Positions 1 through 7,653 of a stretch of 13,107 nt of DNA are shown one piece after another (within the stretch, counting starts at the first letter, position 1; every line of letters begins with the position of its first letter). The notes below the pieces were generated by a model. The model saw nothing but the letters and a program-made list of their open reading frames with translations. It was not told the DNA's origin and made no database searches. Position numbers and translations under genes: made by a program. This DNA is from Clostridia bacterium (lineage in GTDB: Bacteria; Bacillota; Clostridia; Christensenellales; UBA1242). The stretch is from contig JAFZXQ010000073.1 in assembly GCA_017616705.1 (NCBI GenBank), positions 1 to 13,107 on the forward strand, read 5' to 3'.

Positions 1-1087
1 CGTCATATGCTTTAGCCTTTCTTGCATTTTCATATTCTTCCCTAAAGATAAGGTCAGTTGAATCACTTGAACCAACATATTGCCCTAACTCAGTTTTAGT
101 GTCTTCATCAAATGAAACTAAGATATGCATAACGCTAAAGAACGCAATTTTCTCACTTTCAAGATCTTCATCATAATAATGATATAAAATAACATCTTTG
201 TTGCTTGTTGAATATAAAAGTTCGGTGTAGGCTTCCTTAGTGTTAACGCCTTGTTTAGAAGTGTTTAATAACTCCTTATATTTTTCAACGAGTTTCATTA
301 AAACGGCTTCATCAGCAAGTTGGGCATCATAATCTTGATCGCCAAAAACTCTTGACTCAACATATTCTTTATATTTTTCTTTAATCTTGCTGAGTTTTTC
401 GTCTTCAAATTCAGTTTCAAGATATTTTTTTACAGCATCATCTTGAGAAAGCGTTTCGCCACTCATTTTATAATCATAAACTAAGCCGCCAACAAATTTG
501 TTGTAAGCATTAGTTCTATATTTCATATAATCAGTTTCAACGCCATCAAAAACTTTATCTTTAAGTTTGGTTAAAACTTCGCTATAATCAACCGCTTGCG
601 CTGCAACAACGCCATCATAAGTTATAGGAGTAACAGGCTCAAATTCATAAGCCTCATAAACATTATTGCTCGTTTCGCTTGAAGTTGCATTTAATCTTTC
701 AGGAACATCAACTTTAGCGGCGTTAATATATGTTTTTTCATAACCATCAATAGTTGTTATAATTTCGTCAATAACTTTATCAACAAGTTCGTCAACTTCA
801 TCTTGACTTAAAACAACAACCTCACTTCCCTTCACTTCTTGAATAGCACCAAGGTAAAGTTCGTCATAAATAACTCCCATAACAACATCTTCGTCATAGT
901 AAGCGAAATAGTTGCTATAAGAATCATACATTTTTCTTAAATCTTTAAAAGTTAATTCTTTTCCATAAACAGTTGCGATAACAGTTTCATCATTTATTGC
1001 TGACGCAACATTAAATAGTGAGCAACCCGATAAGAAGCCCAAAACCATACAAATACAAACAATAATAGCAAAAAAACGTTTTTCCAA
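1..1087 (-). CDS. PrsA/SurA-like parvulin-type peptidylprolyl isomerase lipoprotein (partial, C-terminus outside window)
   Basis: About 362 codons are open from a TTG start at 1087 to the left edge with no stop; the C-terminus is missing. The TTG is chosen because GGAGG (1096-1100) lies 8 nt upstream and the reading begins MEKRFF, then a hydrophobic stretch, then the lipobox LSGC with Cys22. This indicates a lipoprotein exported and anchored outside the membrane. The middle is acidic, lysine-rich and helical-looking, as in the N-terminal chaperone part of SurA/PrsA proteins. Near residue 319 comes VMHILVSFDEDT, matching the first strand of a parvulin (rotamase) domain, where the family has SHILV; only about 45 residues of that domain are in the window. 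Known role of the family: folding of secreted proteins at the outer face of the membrane. A PrsA-like gene just downstream of mfd is a common Clostridia arrangement, which supports the call. It lies 73 bp after mfd and has its own -10 box. The lipoprotein call is secure; the parvulin call is likely but rests on a partial domain. Confidence 0.82.
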   Translation of the reverse strand, partial: MEKRFFAIIVCICMVLGFLSGCSLFNVASAINDETVIATVYGKELTFKDLRKMYDSYSNYFAYYDEDVVMGVIYDELYLGAIQEVKGSEVVVLSQDEVDELVDKVIDEIITTIDGYEKTYINAAKVDVPERLNATSSETSNNVYEAYEFEPVTPITYDGVVAAQAVDYSEVLTKLKDKVFDGVETDYMKYRTNAYNKFVGGLVYDYKMSGETLSQDDAVKKYLETEFEDEKLSKIKEKYKEYVESRVFGDQDYDAQLADEAVLMKLVEKYKELLNTSKQGVNTKEAYTELLYSTSNKDVILYHYYDEDLESEKIAFFSVMHILVSFDEDTKTELGQYVGSSDSTDLIFREEYENARKAKAYD

Positions 1088-1095
1088 AAGGGTAT

Positions 1096-1119
1096 CCTCC
1101 AAAATATATTTTTATTATA
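1096..1119 (-). promoter_or_regulatory. Promoter -10 box and ribosome binding site of the PrsA-like gene
   Basis: Reading the minus strand, a perfect TATAAT lies at 1119-1114 and a GGAGG at 1100-1096, 8 nt before the TTG start. The -35 match is poor (TTGCTT with a 16-bp spacer). The predicted transcript starts near 1107, giving a leader of about 20 nt. The strong ribosome binding site is what decides the TTG start. No terminator hairpin is visible after mfd, so read-through from mfd is also possible. Confidence 0.5.
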
Positions 1120-1160
1120 ACCTATTTTGTTTCAAAAGCAAACGTTTAAACTTAAAATTT

Positions 1161-4100
1161 TTATTTATTTTTAGAATTTGTGGCACATTCAAGGAAGTTT
1201 ATAATTCTATCAAGGTTGCCCTCTTTGGTTTCAGTTTTATCTAGTTTTATAAAACTTGTTTGCCCAAGGTCAATAGCACAATAATTTCTGAATTGGTAAA
1301 CAGCTTCTCCTATGTTTTCACTTGAAGTTATTTTGCTTGCTTTGTCAAAAACAATTTTAATTCCAAGCGGAGTGCTAACTACCTCGCTTGCGCCAAGTTC
1401 GCTTGCCATAAACCTAGCATAAGCAATTTTAATTAAGTTAAGGCTTTGCTTAGGAAGTTTGCCAAATGATGATTCAATATCTTTAATAAGTTCTTCCATT
1501 TCATCACGGCTCGAAATTGCCGAAATATTCTTATAAACCGTCATTCTGTTAGCAGGGTTAGTTATATAGTTTTCAGGAATAAAGGCATCAATATCAATCT
1601 TCATAATAGTGTTGGTAACTTCTTTAACCTTTTCGCCCTTAATTTCAGCAACGGCTTCAGCTAAAAGCTTTGAATAAAGCTCAAAACCAACTTTTTGCAT
1701 AAAGCCATGCTGCTCAGCCCCTAAAACGTTACCGCTTCCCCTTATTTCAAGGTCACGCATTGCGATTTTAAAGCCGCTTCCAAATTCAACAAATTCGCTC
1801 ATTGCTTCAAGGCGCTTGCTTGCCTCTTCACTTAAAACCTTGTCATAATCATAAGTTAAATATGCGTAAGCAAGTTTGTTTCCTCGCCCAACGCGCCCCC
1901 TTATTTGATAAAGTTGGCTAAGCCCAAAGCGTTCGCTGTCAATAACAATAAGTGTGTTAGCATTTAAAACATCAATTCCATTTTCAATAATTGTTGAACA
2001 AACTAAAACATCAGCATTCCCTTGGTAAAAATCATAAACAGTGTCTTCAAGTTCTTTTGCCTTCAACTTTCCATGAGCAACTAAAACTCGCGCCTCAGGA
2101 ACAAGCTCTTTAATTTTCTCCGCCATCTTATAAATTGTTTCAACGCGGTTATATAAAACGAAAACCTGTCCCCCACGGCTTATTTCTCTCGTTATAGCAT
2201 CTTTAACCAAACTATCGCTATATTCACAGACCGAAGTTTGAATTGGTATTCTATCGATAGGAGGCGTGTTAATAATGCTAATATCCCTTATTCCGGATAA
2301 ACTCATATTAAGCGTTCTTGGAATTGGCGTTGCGCTTAAAGTTAAGTAATCAACATTAGGATATTTATTCTTCAATTTTTCTTTATCTTCAACACCAAAT
2401 TTTTGCTCCTCGTCTAAAACAACAAGCCCAAGGTCAGCAAAAACAACGTCATCACTAAACAGCCTGTGAGTTCCACAGATAATATCAATTTTGCCCATCT
2501 TTAAATCAGCTAAGATTTGTTTAGTTTCTTTAGCGCTTTTAAACCTGTTTAAAACGGCAATTCTGACGCCAAAACTTTCCATACGCTTAACGCAAGTGTT
2601 GTAATGTTGCTCACTTAAAATAGTTGTTGGAGCAACAAAGGCAACCTGCTTGTTATTTAAAACTGCCTTAAACATTGCCCTTAAACTAACTTCAGTTTTT
2701 CCAAACCCAACATCACCGCAAAGCAACCTATCCATAACCTTGCCTTGCTCCATATCTTTTTTAATTTCAGCAATACTTTTAAGTTGGTCGGTTGTTTCAA
2801 TAAACGGGAAACTATCTTCAAATTCGCGTTGCATTACGTCATCTCTGCTAAATGCAAAACCTGGCTTTGCTTCACGCTTTGCATAAAGTTCTATTAAATC
2901 AATAGCAAGTTTTTTAACTTGTGATTTAACCTTTTCTTTAACATGGCTAAACTCAACACCACCAATTTTAGATAACCTTGCTGGTTTTTCGGCGCCACTA
3001 AATCTTTCAAGTTGGTTAAGCCCATCAATTGGAACATAAAGTTTGTCGCCATCACGATATCTAACAACAACAAAGTCTTTACTACCAAAGTTACTGCTTA
3101 AATTTGTTATTCCTTCACAAACGCCAATACCATGTTGAACGTGAACAACATAGTCCCCTGCCTTGGGAACACTAAAAGCATTCTTTCTTGATGCGCTAAT
3201 TCCTTCTTTCTTGCGTTTAGGAACAAAAAGGTCGGTCGTGCTTAAAACAACCTTTTTTTCTTTACCTAAAATAAAACCGCCATTTAAAGAACTTGGGATT
3301 ATCGCGCTTTTATTATCGCTTAACTTGGCGTTTTCCCTGATATCAATAAAAATATCATTTTCGTTTAGCCTAAAATTTAGGCTTTCGGCTTGACCATTGC
3401 TTCCAGCAAATAAGAAAACGTCAAAACCATTAATTTGCCAATTTTTCAAATCAGTTACTAACGTGCTGAAATCATGATAATATCTTGAAACAGGAATTGT
3501 TTTAAAATTAAAAACAGAGTCAGGCTCAAAAAATCTGTTAGCATTCGTTATCTTTTGGCAAACGATAGTTGAAAACTTGTTAATTTTATCAATAACTTCT
3601 TGATAACTAAAATATCCGCTTTCATCACAAAGATTTACTTTGCCTTTCTTCAACGCTAAAAACCTGTTTTCAAACTCATTAGAAAACTTAACTAAAGTGT
3701 CATAACAAGTTTTTCCCTCGTCAATAACAATCAATGTTTCTTCAGGCAAAAGGTCTAAAAGGTTTGAATGATTGAAAAGGCTTAAAACATAATCAAGCGA
3801 AAAAGATAGTTCATTAACTTCAAGCCTTGAAATAACTTCATTAAGCGAATTAATAAAAGTTTGGTCAACATCATCTTTTTTTGCCCTATCAAGTCTTGAA
3901 TATAAAAACTCTAAAACTTCCTTTCTTTCACTTTCGCTATAAAGAAGGTTTGTATTTGGATAAATAACAAGTTCATTAAATCTTTGCTTAACTTTTGAAT
4001 TTTCTTCAAGTGAATAGATCTTTTCAACAATATCACCAAAAAATTCAATTCTTATTGGATGCTCTTCACCAGAAATAAATATATCAACAATATCGCCTCT

Positions 4101-4616
4101 CGCGCTAAATTCACCAATATTTGAGCAAATTTCAACTTGGTTATACCCTAATTTTGCAATTTTTTCTTTGAAGCCAACGAGGTCAGTTTCGTCATTAACT
4201 TTCAATTTAATTTGCGCTTTTTTAAGGTTATCTTTCGGCAAGACTATATCAATCAAGGAATCAATTGGGGCAACGCAAACGCCCATTTTTCCGTTTACTA
4301 TGTCACACATAACTTTAAGTTTTTCCTTTTCTTGCTCGCATGAAACCGACCTTTTATAAAACAACCTGTCGCTTGCAAAAGGAAGCAGATTAACCTGCCC
4401 TAAAATTGTTTCAAACCTTTCTTTAATTTGGGTTGCGCTAATATAATCACTTGTTAAAAATAAAACTGGCCTTTTAAAAAAAGTGCAAAATGCAATAAGT
4501 GAAGCGGAATTTAAGCCTAAAACACTCACTTTTTTGTTTTTTTCGCACGCTAAATGGAGGCGCTCAAACTCGCCCCCCACCTTATTAAAATCAAAGAATT
4601 GTTGCTTCTTTTCCAT
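1161..4616 (-). CDS. mfd: Transcription-repair coupling factor Mfd
   Basis: Mfd is a cytoplasmic ATP-driven translocase that removes RNA polymerase stalled at DNA lesions and recruits UvrA. The 1151 residues match the usual family length (about 1150-1180). Order of parts: UvrB-like N-terminal region with the GEFSARGDIVDIF and RIEFFGD signatures (about residues 165-195); the CarD-like RNA polymerase interaction domain with VVHVQHGIGV and GDKLYVPIDGLNQLERF (about 488-540); the superfamily 2 helicase motor with Walker A GDVGFGKT (about 632-640), DEEQ box (about 735), SATPIPRTL (about 764) and motif VI QIRGRVGRG (about 907); then the C-terminal TRCF domain. All motor motifs are intact, so it should be functional. 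It starts 47 bp after pth. No Shine-Dalgarno precedes the ATG; instead a TTGAAA-17-TAAAAT promoter ends 11 nt upstream of it, suggesting a very short leader. Confidence 0.98.
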   Translation of the reverse strand: MEKKQQFFDFNKVGGEFERLHLACEKNKKVSVLGLNSASLIAFCTFFKRPVLFLTSDYISATQIKERFETILGQVNLLPFASDRLFYKRSVSCEQEKEKLKVMCDIVNGKMGVCVAPIDSLIDIVLPKDNLKKAQIKLKVNDETDLVGFKEKIAKLGYNQVEICSNIGEFSARGDIVDIFISGEEHPIRIEFFGDIVEKIYSLEENSKVKQRFNELVIYPNTNLLYSESERKEVLEFLYSRLDRAKKDDVDQTFINSLNEVISRLEVNELSFSLDYVLSLFNHSNLLDLLPEETLIVIDEGKTCYDTLVKFSNEFENRFLALKKGKVNLCDESGYFSYQEVIDKINKFSTIVCQKITNANRFFEPDSVFNFKTIPVSRYYHDFSTLVTDLKNWQINGFDVFLFAGSNGQAESLNFRLNENDIFIDIRENAKLSDNKSAIIPSSLNGGFILGKEKKVVLSTTDLFVPKRKKEGISASRKNAFSVPKAGDYVVHVQHGIGVCEGITNLSSNFGSKDFVVVRYRDGDKLYVPIDGLNQLERFSGAEKPARLSKIGGVEFSHVKEKVKSQVKKLAIDLIELYAKREAKPGFAFSRDDVMQREFEDSFPFIETTDQLKSIAEIKKDMEQGKVMDRLLCGDVGFGKTEVSLRAMFKAVLNNKQVAFVAPTTILSEQHYNTCVKRMESFGVRIAVLNRFKSAKETKQILADLKMGKIDIICGTHRLFSDDVVFADLGLVVLDEEQKFGVEDKEKLKNKYPNVDYLTLSATPIPRTLNMSLSGIRDISIINTPPIDRIPIQTSVCEYSDSLVKDAITREISRGGQVFVLYNRVETIYKMAEKIKELVPEARVLVAHGKLKAKELEDTVYDFYQGNADVLVCSTIIENGIDVLNANTLIVIDSERFGLSQLYQIRGRVGRGNKLAYAYLTYDYDKVLSEEASKRLEAMSEFVEFGSGFKIAMRDLEIRGSGNVLGAEQHGFMQKVGFELYSKLLAEAVAEIKGEKVKEVTNTIMKIDIDAFIPENYITNPANRMTVYKNISAISSRDEMEELIKDIESSFGKLPKQSLNLIKIAYARFMASELGASEVVSTPLGIKIVFDKASKITSSENIGEAVYQFRNYCAIDLGQTSFIKLDKTETKEGNLDRIINFLECATNSKNK

Positions 4617-4627
4617 CAGCGGAATAT

Positions 4628-4656
4628 ATTTTACTCTATTCTAGCCAAAATTTCAA
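4628..4656 (-). promoter_or_regulatory. Candidate mfd promoter with near-leaderless geometry
   Basis: On the minus strand TTGAAA (4656-4651) and TAAAAT (4633-4628) are separated by exactly 17 bp. A start 7 nt past the -10 box would fall near 4621, only about 5 nt before the mfd ATG. An overlapping TATATT ends exactly 6 nt before the ATG. No Shine-Dalgarno lies between box and start. The whole element fits in the 47-bp gap after pth. AT-rich DNA produces such hexamers by chance, so confidence is moderate. Confidence 0.45.
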
Positions 4657-4663
4657 TAGCAAA

Positions 4664-5245
4664 TTAGATTTTGTTAAACTTTGTGTTAGTTTCAAGCATT
4701 AACTTATCAAAGTCAATTTCATTTTTTAAATATTCAGTTAAAACTTCACTAGCATAATCAATAGCTTCAAAAACAGGACTACCCTCTTTTATATCAGAAA
4801 GAACAAAGTCAACAATTGACATATCATCTGGCTTTTCGCCCGTTCCTATTCTAACCCTTTTAAACTCACGCGAGCCAACACAGTTAAATATGCTCTTAAT
4901 TCCATTGTGAGTTCCTGGGCCGCCAACCTTTTTAATTCTTACTGCGCCAGCTTTTAAATCAAAATCGTCATAACAAATAATAACGTCTTTATTAACGTCT
5001 ATTGTCTTATATTTATTTAAAAACGCAGCAAGTGCTTTACCTGATTCATTAACAAAAGTTCTTGGTTTTGCAAGAATAATTTTATCACCTTTATAGTTTA
5101 TTACGCAGGTGTCACTTAAACAATCTCTTGTTCTAAATCTAAAATTTAAGTTTCTTGCAACTTTATCTAAAACCAAAAAGCCAACATTATGATAGGTTCG
5201 CTGATATTCTTTTCCAATATTACCTAAACCTAAAACTAATTTCAT
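4664..5245 (-). CDS. pth: Peptidyl-tRNA hydrolase
   Basis: Pth cleaves the ester bond of peptidyl-tRNAs that drop off ribosomes, recycling tRNA in the cytoplasm. The 193 residues match the bacterial family. Visible signatures: the N-terminal LGLGNIGKEYQRTYHNVGF with catalytic His19 and Asn20; KPRTFVNESG with Asn65 (the position of the TFMN asparagine); YDDFDL with the conserved Asp pair at 92-93; and GGPGTHNGIKSI (about 107-118), where the family usually has GG..GHNG, so one Gly is Thr here. KRVRIGTGEKP follows, as expected. It begins 8 nt after the GlmU-like gene and has no Shine-Dalgarno (the gap is only A and T), so translation probably depends on reinitiation after the upstream stop. The order glmU, pth, mfd is a conserved Firmicutes neighbourhood. 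Confidence 0.97.
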   Translation of the reverse strand: MKLVLGLGNIGKEYQRTYHNVGFLVLDKVARNLNFRFRTRDCLSDTCVINYKGDKIILAKPRTFVNESGKALAAFLNKYKTIDVNKDVIICYDDFDLKAGAVRIKKVGGPGTHNGIKSIFNCVGSREFKRVRIGTGEKPDDMSIVDFVLSDIKEGSPVFEAIDYASEVLTEYLKNEIDFDKLMLETNTKFNKI

Positions 5246-5253
5246 AATTTAAT

Positions 5254-6279
5254 TTAATCTTCGTCAGTAAAAATATTATTTTCGTTTGAATTCTTTTTAT
5301 TTTCAATTATTGAGCAAAGACTAAGTTTTTCCCCCTCTTTTATTCTAACAGGATTATCCCCTGTTCCAACTAAAGTTGAATTTGCACCAACGCTAGCATC
5401 ATTATAAACTTTGGCGTTAACTAAATATGAATTTGCGCCAATATTAACATTATTTGCAATACTTGCGCTTACTAAAACTACATTTTCGCTAACTATTGAA
5501 TTTGCGCCAACAAAAGTTTTTTCAGTAATATGCGCGCCACCTTTAATCTTAACATTTTCTTTGATAACGCTTGAAATAACTTCACTTCCGCAAATTTCGC
5601 TTCCAGCACCAATTTTACTTGACTTTATTACTGACCCAAACCCAATTTTTGCGTTTTCGTAAATCTCAGTTTTGCCGCTAATAAGCGTGTTTGGTTCAAC
5701 AATAACACCGCCACCAATTCTAACATCACTATCAACATATGTTGATTTTCTATCAATGAACTCAACGCCATTATCTTCATGAAAATTAAAAATTTTATCT
5801 CTTAAAATTTCTTTAATTGTCATAAAGTTTTGGTTTGAATCAACACATAAATATTCTTCGTTGTTTTCGCCATAAACCTGCGGCGCATAAACATCATCAA
5901 CGCGCCTGATATATTCAGTTCTAAAAACATATCCCCTAGGAAGCGCACAAACGTTAAGCCCATCATCTTCAAGATGCTTTATTGCCCTTAAAACCGTTTG
6001 TTTTGATAAAAGCGGAGTGTCGCCAAACAAAACAAGCGTATATTCCCTGTTTTTAAGATATGGCTTAATAACGCTAAGAGTTTTGCTTTCAGGAAAACAT
6101 TCAAGGGTCACCGGAAGGCTTGGGCAAATTTTTGTTACCCACTCAAAAACCGGTTTGCCTAATAAATCAAGCATAAACCAAGGCTTTCTTTGGGTTTTGT
6201 CACTAACGAGCAAAACAAAACAAGCGATGTCTTGCGTTTGTTCAATTGTTTTCTTAACTAATGTTTTTTCTTCAACCAT
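5254..6279 (-). CDS. Divergent, shortened GlmU-like protein (nucleotidyltransferase-like plus left-handed beta-helix)
   Basis: The first 170 residues resemble a GlmU-type uridylyltransferase: LLGKPVFEWV (about 39-48) matches the VAGKP segment, GDTPLL (about 86-91) matches the metal-binding Asp motif, and VDSNQNF (about 146-152) lies where GlmU has its second metal-binding Asn. The nucleotide-binding loop LAAGxGTRM is absent, replaced by LLVSDKTQRKPWF, and the stretch between GDTPLL and the Asn motif is about half the normal length. GVEFIDRKSTYVDSDVRIG (about 171-189) is the classic GlmU linker into a hexapeptide-repeat beta-helix, seen as repeats such as IGFGSV, IGAGSE and IGANSY. The helix is short, and the NYDG acetyltransferase active-site region is not visible. 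Total length is 341 residues against about 456. Position next to pth and mfd is that of glmU. ATG 6279 is preferred over GTG 6285, because AGGGG lies 5 nt before the ATG and the GTG would sit almost on it. Enzyme activity is doubtful; a sugar-nucleotide or regulatory role is unproven. Confidence 0.75.
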   Translation of the reverse strand: MVEEKTLVKKTIEQTQDIACFVLLVSDKTQRKPWFMLDLLGKPVFEWVTKICPSLPVTLECFPESKTLSVIKPYLKNREYTLVLFGDTPLLSKQTVLRAIKHLEDDGLNVCALPRGYVFRTEYIRRVDDVYAPQVYGENNEEYLCVDSNQNFMTIKEILRDKIFNFHEDNGVEFIDRKSTYVDSDVRIGGGVIVEPNTLISGKTEIYENAKIGFGSVIKSSKIGAGSEICGSEVISSVIKENVKIKGGAHITEKTFVGANSIVSENVVLVSASIANNVNIGANSYLVNAKVYNDASVGANSTLVGTGDNPVRIKEGEKLSLCSIIENKKNSNENNIFTDED

Positions 6280-6290
6280 ATTCACCCCTA

Positions 6291-6319
6291 ATTGTATAAA
6301 TTCTTAGCCAAAAAGTCAA
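6291..6319 (-). promoter_or_regulatory. Candidate promoter before the GlmU-like gene
   Basis: On the minus strand TTGACT (6319-6314) and TACAAT (6296-6291) are 17 bp apart, a near-consensus housekeeping promoter filling the 44-bp gap after tadA. Transcription would begin around 6285-6283, inside or just after the AGGGG that serves as ribosome binding site for ATG 6279. The promoter-derived mRNA would then have a leader of 6 nt or less, or even begin at GTG 6285, while read-through mRNA from tadA would keep the full site. Confidence 0.55.
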
Positions 6320-6323
6320 TTAT

Positions 6324-6785
6324 TTAAACTTCGTTTTTGCGTTTATCTTTAAAGAATTCGGTAACTAGTTTTGAGCAACGATCTTCTAAAACACCTTCCG
6401 TTATTGTTGTTTTAAAATTAAGCATTGCTCTTTCATTTAATTCTCGGCATGTTATTGCATCTTTATGCCCAATTTTTGCACCAAAAACAACTCTTTTTAT
6501 TCTCGCATTAAGTATTGCGCCAAAACACATTAAACATGGCTCAAGCGTAATAAATATTTCGCAATCATTAAGCCTAAAATCTTTAACTTTTTTGCAAGCC
6601 TTGTTTATTGCTATAATCTCGGCATGGTCAGTTGCTTTGCGCTTGGTTTGCCTAAGGTTATGCGCTTTTGCAATAACTTTATCCCCTAAAACAATAACTG
6701 CTCCAACAGGAACTTCTCCTTTCTTTTCTGCAATTTTTGCTTCTTCTAGGGCTTGCGCCATAAAAAATTCATCTCTTGTTACCAT
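6324..6785 (-). CDS. tadA: tRNA-specific adenosine deaminase TadA
   Basis: TadA deaminates adenosine 34 to inosine in the anticodon wobble position of tRNA-Arg(ACG); it works as a homodimer in the cytoplasm. The 153 residues are full length. The zinc site is complete: His54-Ala-Glu56 with the proton-shuttling Glu, and PCLMC with Cys84 and Cys87. The N-terminus DEFFMAQALEEAKIAEKKGEVPVGAVIV is typical of TadA rather than of cytidine or guanine deaminases. The ATG at 6785 lies inside the end of the M14 peptidase gene (17-nt overlap in another frame). AGGA lies 7 nt upstream of it, so both translational coupling and independent initiation are plausible. The gene ends in TAA 44 nt before the GlmU-like gene. 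Confidence 0.96.
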   Translation of the reverse strand: MVTRDEFFMAQALEEAKIAEKKGEVPVGAVIVLGDKVIAKAHNLRQTKRKATDHAEIIAINKACKKVKDFRLNDCEIFITLEPCLMCFGAILNARIKRVVFGAKIGHKDAITCRELNERAMLNFKTTITEGVLEDRCSKLVTEFFKDKRKNEV

Positions 6786-7653
6786 TGAAACTTCCTATCC
6801 CCATCTTTTCAATATAATTATTCGCGCTAACGATTGCGTCAAAAAAATGATTAAATCTAACAATGATTTTTCTTATATTACGTTCAGTTATTGGGTGAGT
6901 TAACTTATCGCTTCCAACTTCAATTGTTATTGAAGGAATATTTAATTGACTAACGCAATAATCTTTAAGCCCACCGCAACTTAATGTTTTCTTGTTATCT
7001 AGTTTATATTTTAGCACTTTTGCAAAAAATTTAGCAACTTTTTTATGACGCTTTAAAACCTTACCCTTTAACCAAAAGTTATAGTAAATTACCTCACCTT
7101 TGCTATGTAAACTAATAGTAAACGCTGGTTTAATAATTCTTACTAAATCTGCAATAGCCCTTGTTTCGCTCTCGCTTTCAGGCTTAATTCCGGCAAACCC
7201 TTGGCTTGAAGGGGCGCTTCTTAAATTAGGGTCAGAATTAAATTTAGCGTCAAAATTATTGTTTAAATCAACCCCCCTTGCGTTTGCTTTAAACAACCTA
7301 TAATTATTATTACCATTTATCTTTTTTAGCGTTTCAACAAAGCTATCTGGAACACTCTTCTCCCCAAAATAACTGATCATAACGCCATCAGGGTTAACCA
7401 TTGGAACAATAATTATGTTAGGCATAACACCCATAAATTTATCAAAATTTGCGTCTAATCTTTTAGCTAAAAGAAGCGCAATATTGGTTGTTATGTTTTC
7501 ACGAGAATGAATGCTTGCCGAAAGAATAAAAGTCTGCCTCGCCCCAAAATTAAAACTGACGCAAAAAATTGGCCGCCCAAAAAGTGAACGCCCAATTACT
7601 CTAACTTTCCCATTTTTAAATTTTAATTTTGTTTTTAACTCTAAATAATTCAA
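6769..7653 (-). CDS. M14-family zinc peptidase, probably a cytoplasmic murein-peptide (gamma-D-glutamyl-diamino acid) type
   Basis: The 294-residue protein shows the carboxypeptidase-A fold signatures: ASIHSRE gives zinc ligands His49 and Glu52, NPDG at 87-90, ARGVDLN with Arg126 and Asn131, ISLHSKGEVIYY gives zinc ligand His183, and ITIEVGSD gives catalytic Glu245. The Arg that normally follows the Asn in DLNRNF and holds the substrate carboxylate is Asn132 here. That loss, plus the HSKGEVIYY segment, points to the M14C gamma-D-glutamyl-diamino acid endopeptidases that cut cell-wall peptides rather than to a digestive carboxypeptidase (inference). GRSLFGRPI near residue 21 is the usual M14 N-terminal strand. 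There is no signal peptide, so a cytoplasmic role in murein-peptide turnover is likely. The only possible start is TTG 7653: ATG at 7671 is followed two codons later by a stop in its frame, and no downstream start leaves the N-terminal strand intact. The gene ends in TGA inside tadA. Confidence 0.88.
   Translation of the reverse strand: MNYLELKTKLKFKNGKVRVIGRSLFGRPIFCVSFNFGARQTFILSASIHSRENITTNIALLLAKRLDANFDKFMGVMPNIIIVPMVNPDGVMISYFGEKSVPDSFVETLKKINGNNNYRLFKANARGVDLNNNFDAKFNSDPNLRSAPSSQGFAGIKPESESETRAIADLVRIIKPAFTISLHSKGEVIYYNFWLKGKVLKRHKKVAKFFAKVLKYKLDNKKTLSCGGLKDYCVSQLNIPSITIEVGSDKLTHPITERNIRKIIVRFNHFFDAIVSANNYIEKMGIGSFNGNKR

Noticed and set aside
1140..1150. Shared AAACGTTTAAA before the PrsA-like gene (1140-1150) and before the M1 gene (11623-11633), considered as an operator or a CcpA cre site
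   Set aside because: The AAACGTTT core also occurs inside coding sequence (for example near 10968), the cre consensus is not met at either site, and AT-rich intergenic DNA makes an 11-base match weak evidence.
1088..1160. Possible terminator after mfd (AAAATTTT and GTTTAAAC palindromes)
   Set aside because: The palindromes are very short and A/T only, with no stable stem ahead of a U-tract.
2650..3393. Plus-strand and alternate-frame minus-strand open frames of 64-78 codons within mfd
   Set aside because: They lie wholly inside the helicase and CarD-like domains of intact mfd and show hydrophobic, low-information composition typical of antisense frames.
6337..6903. A 188-codon open frame on the plus strand opposite tadA and the M14 gene end
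   Set aside because: It is antisense to two genes with complete catalytic motifs, has no recognisable domain and no ribosome binding site I could see; it is a shadow of the minus-strand coding frames.
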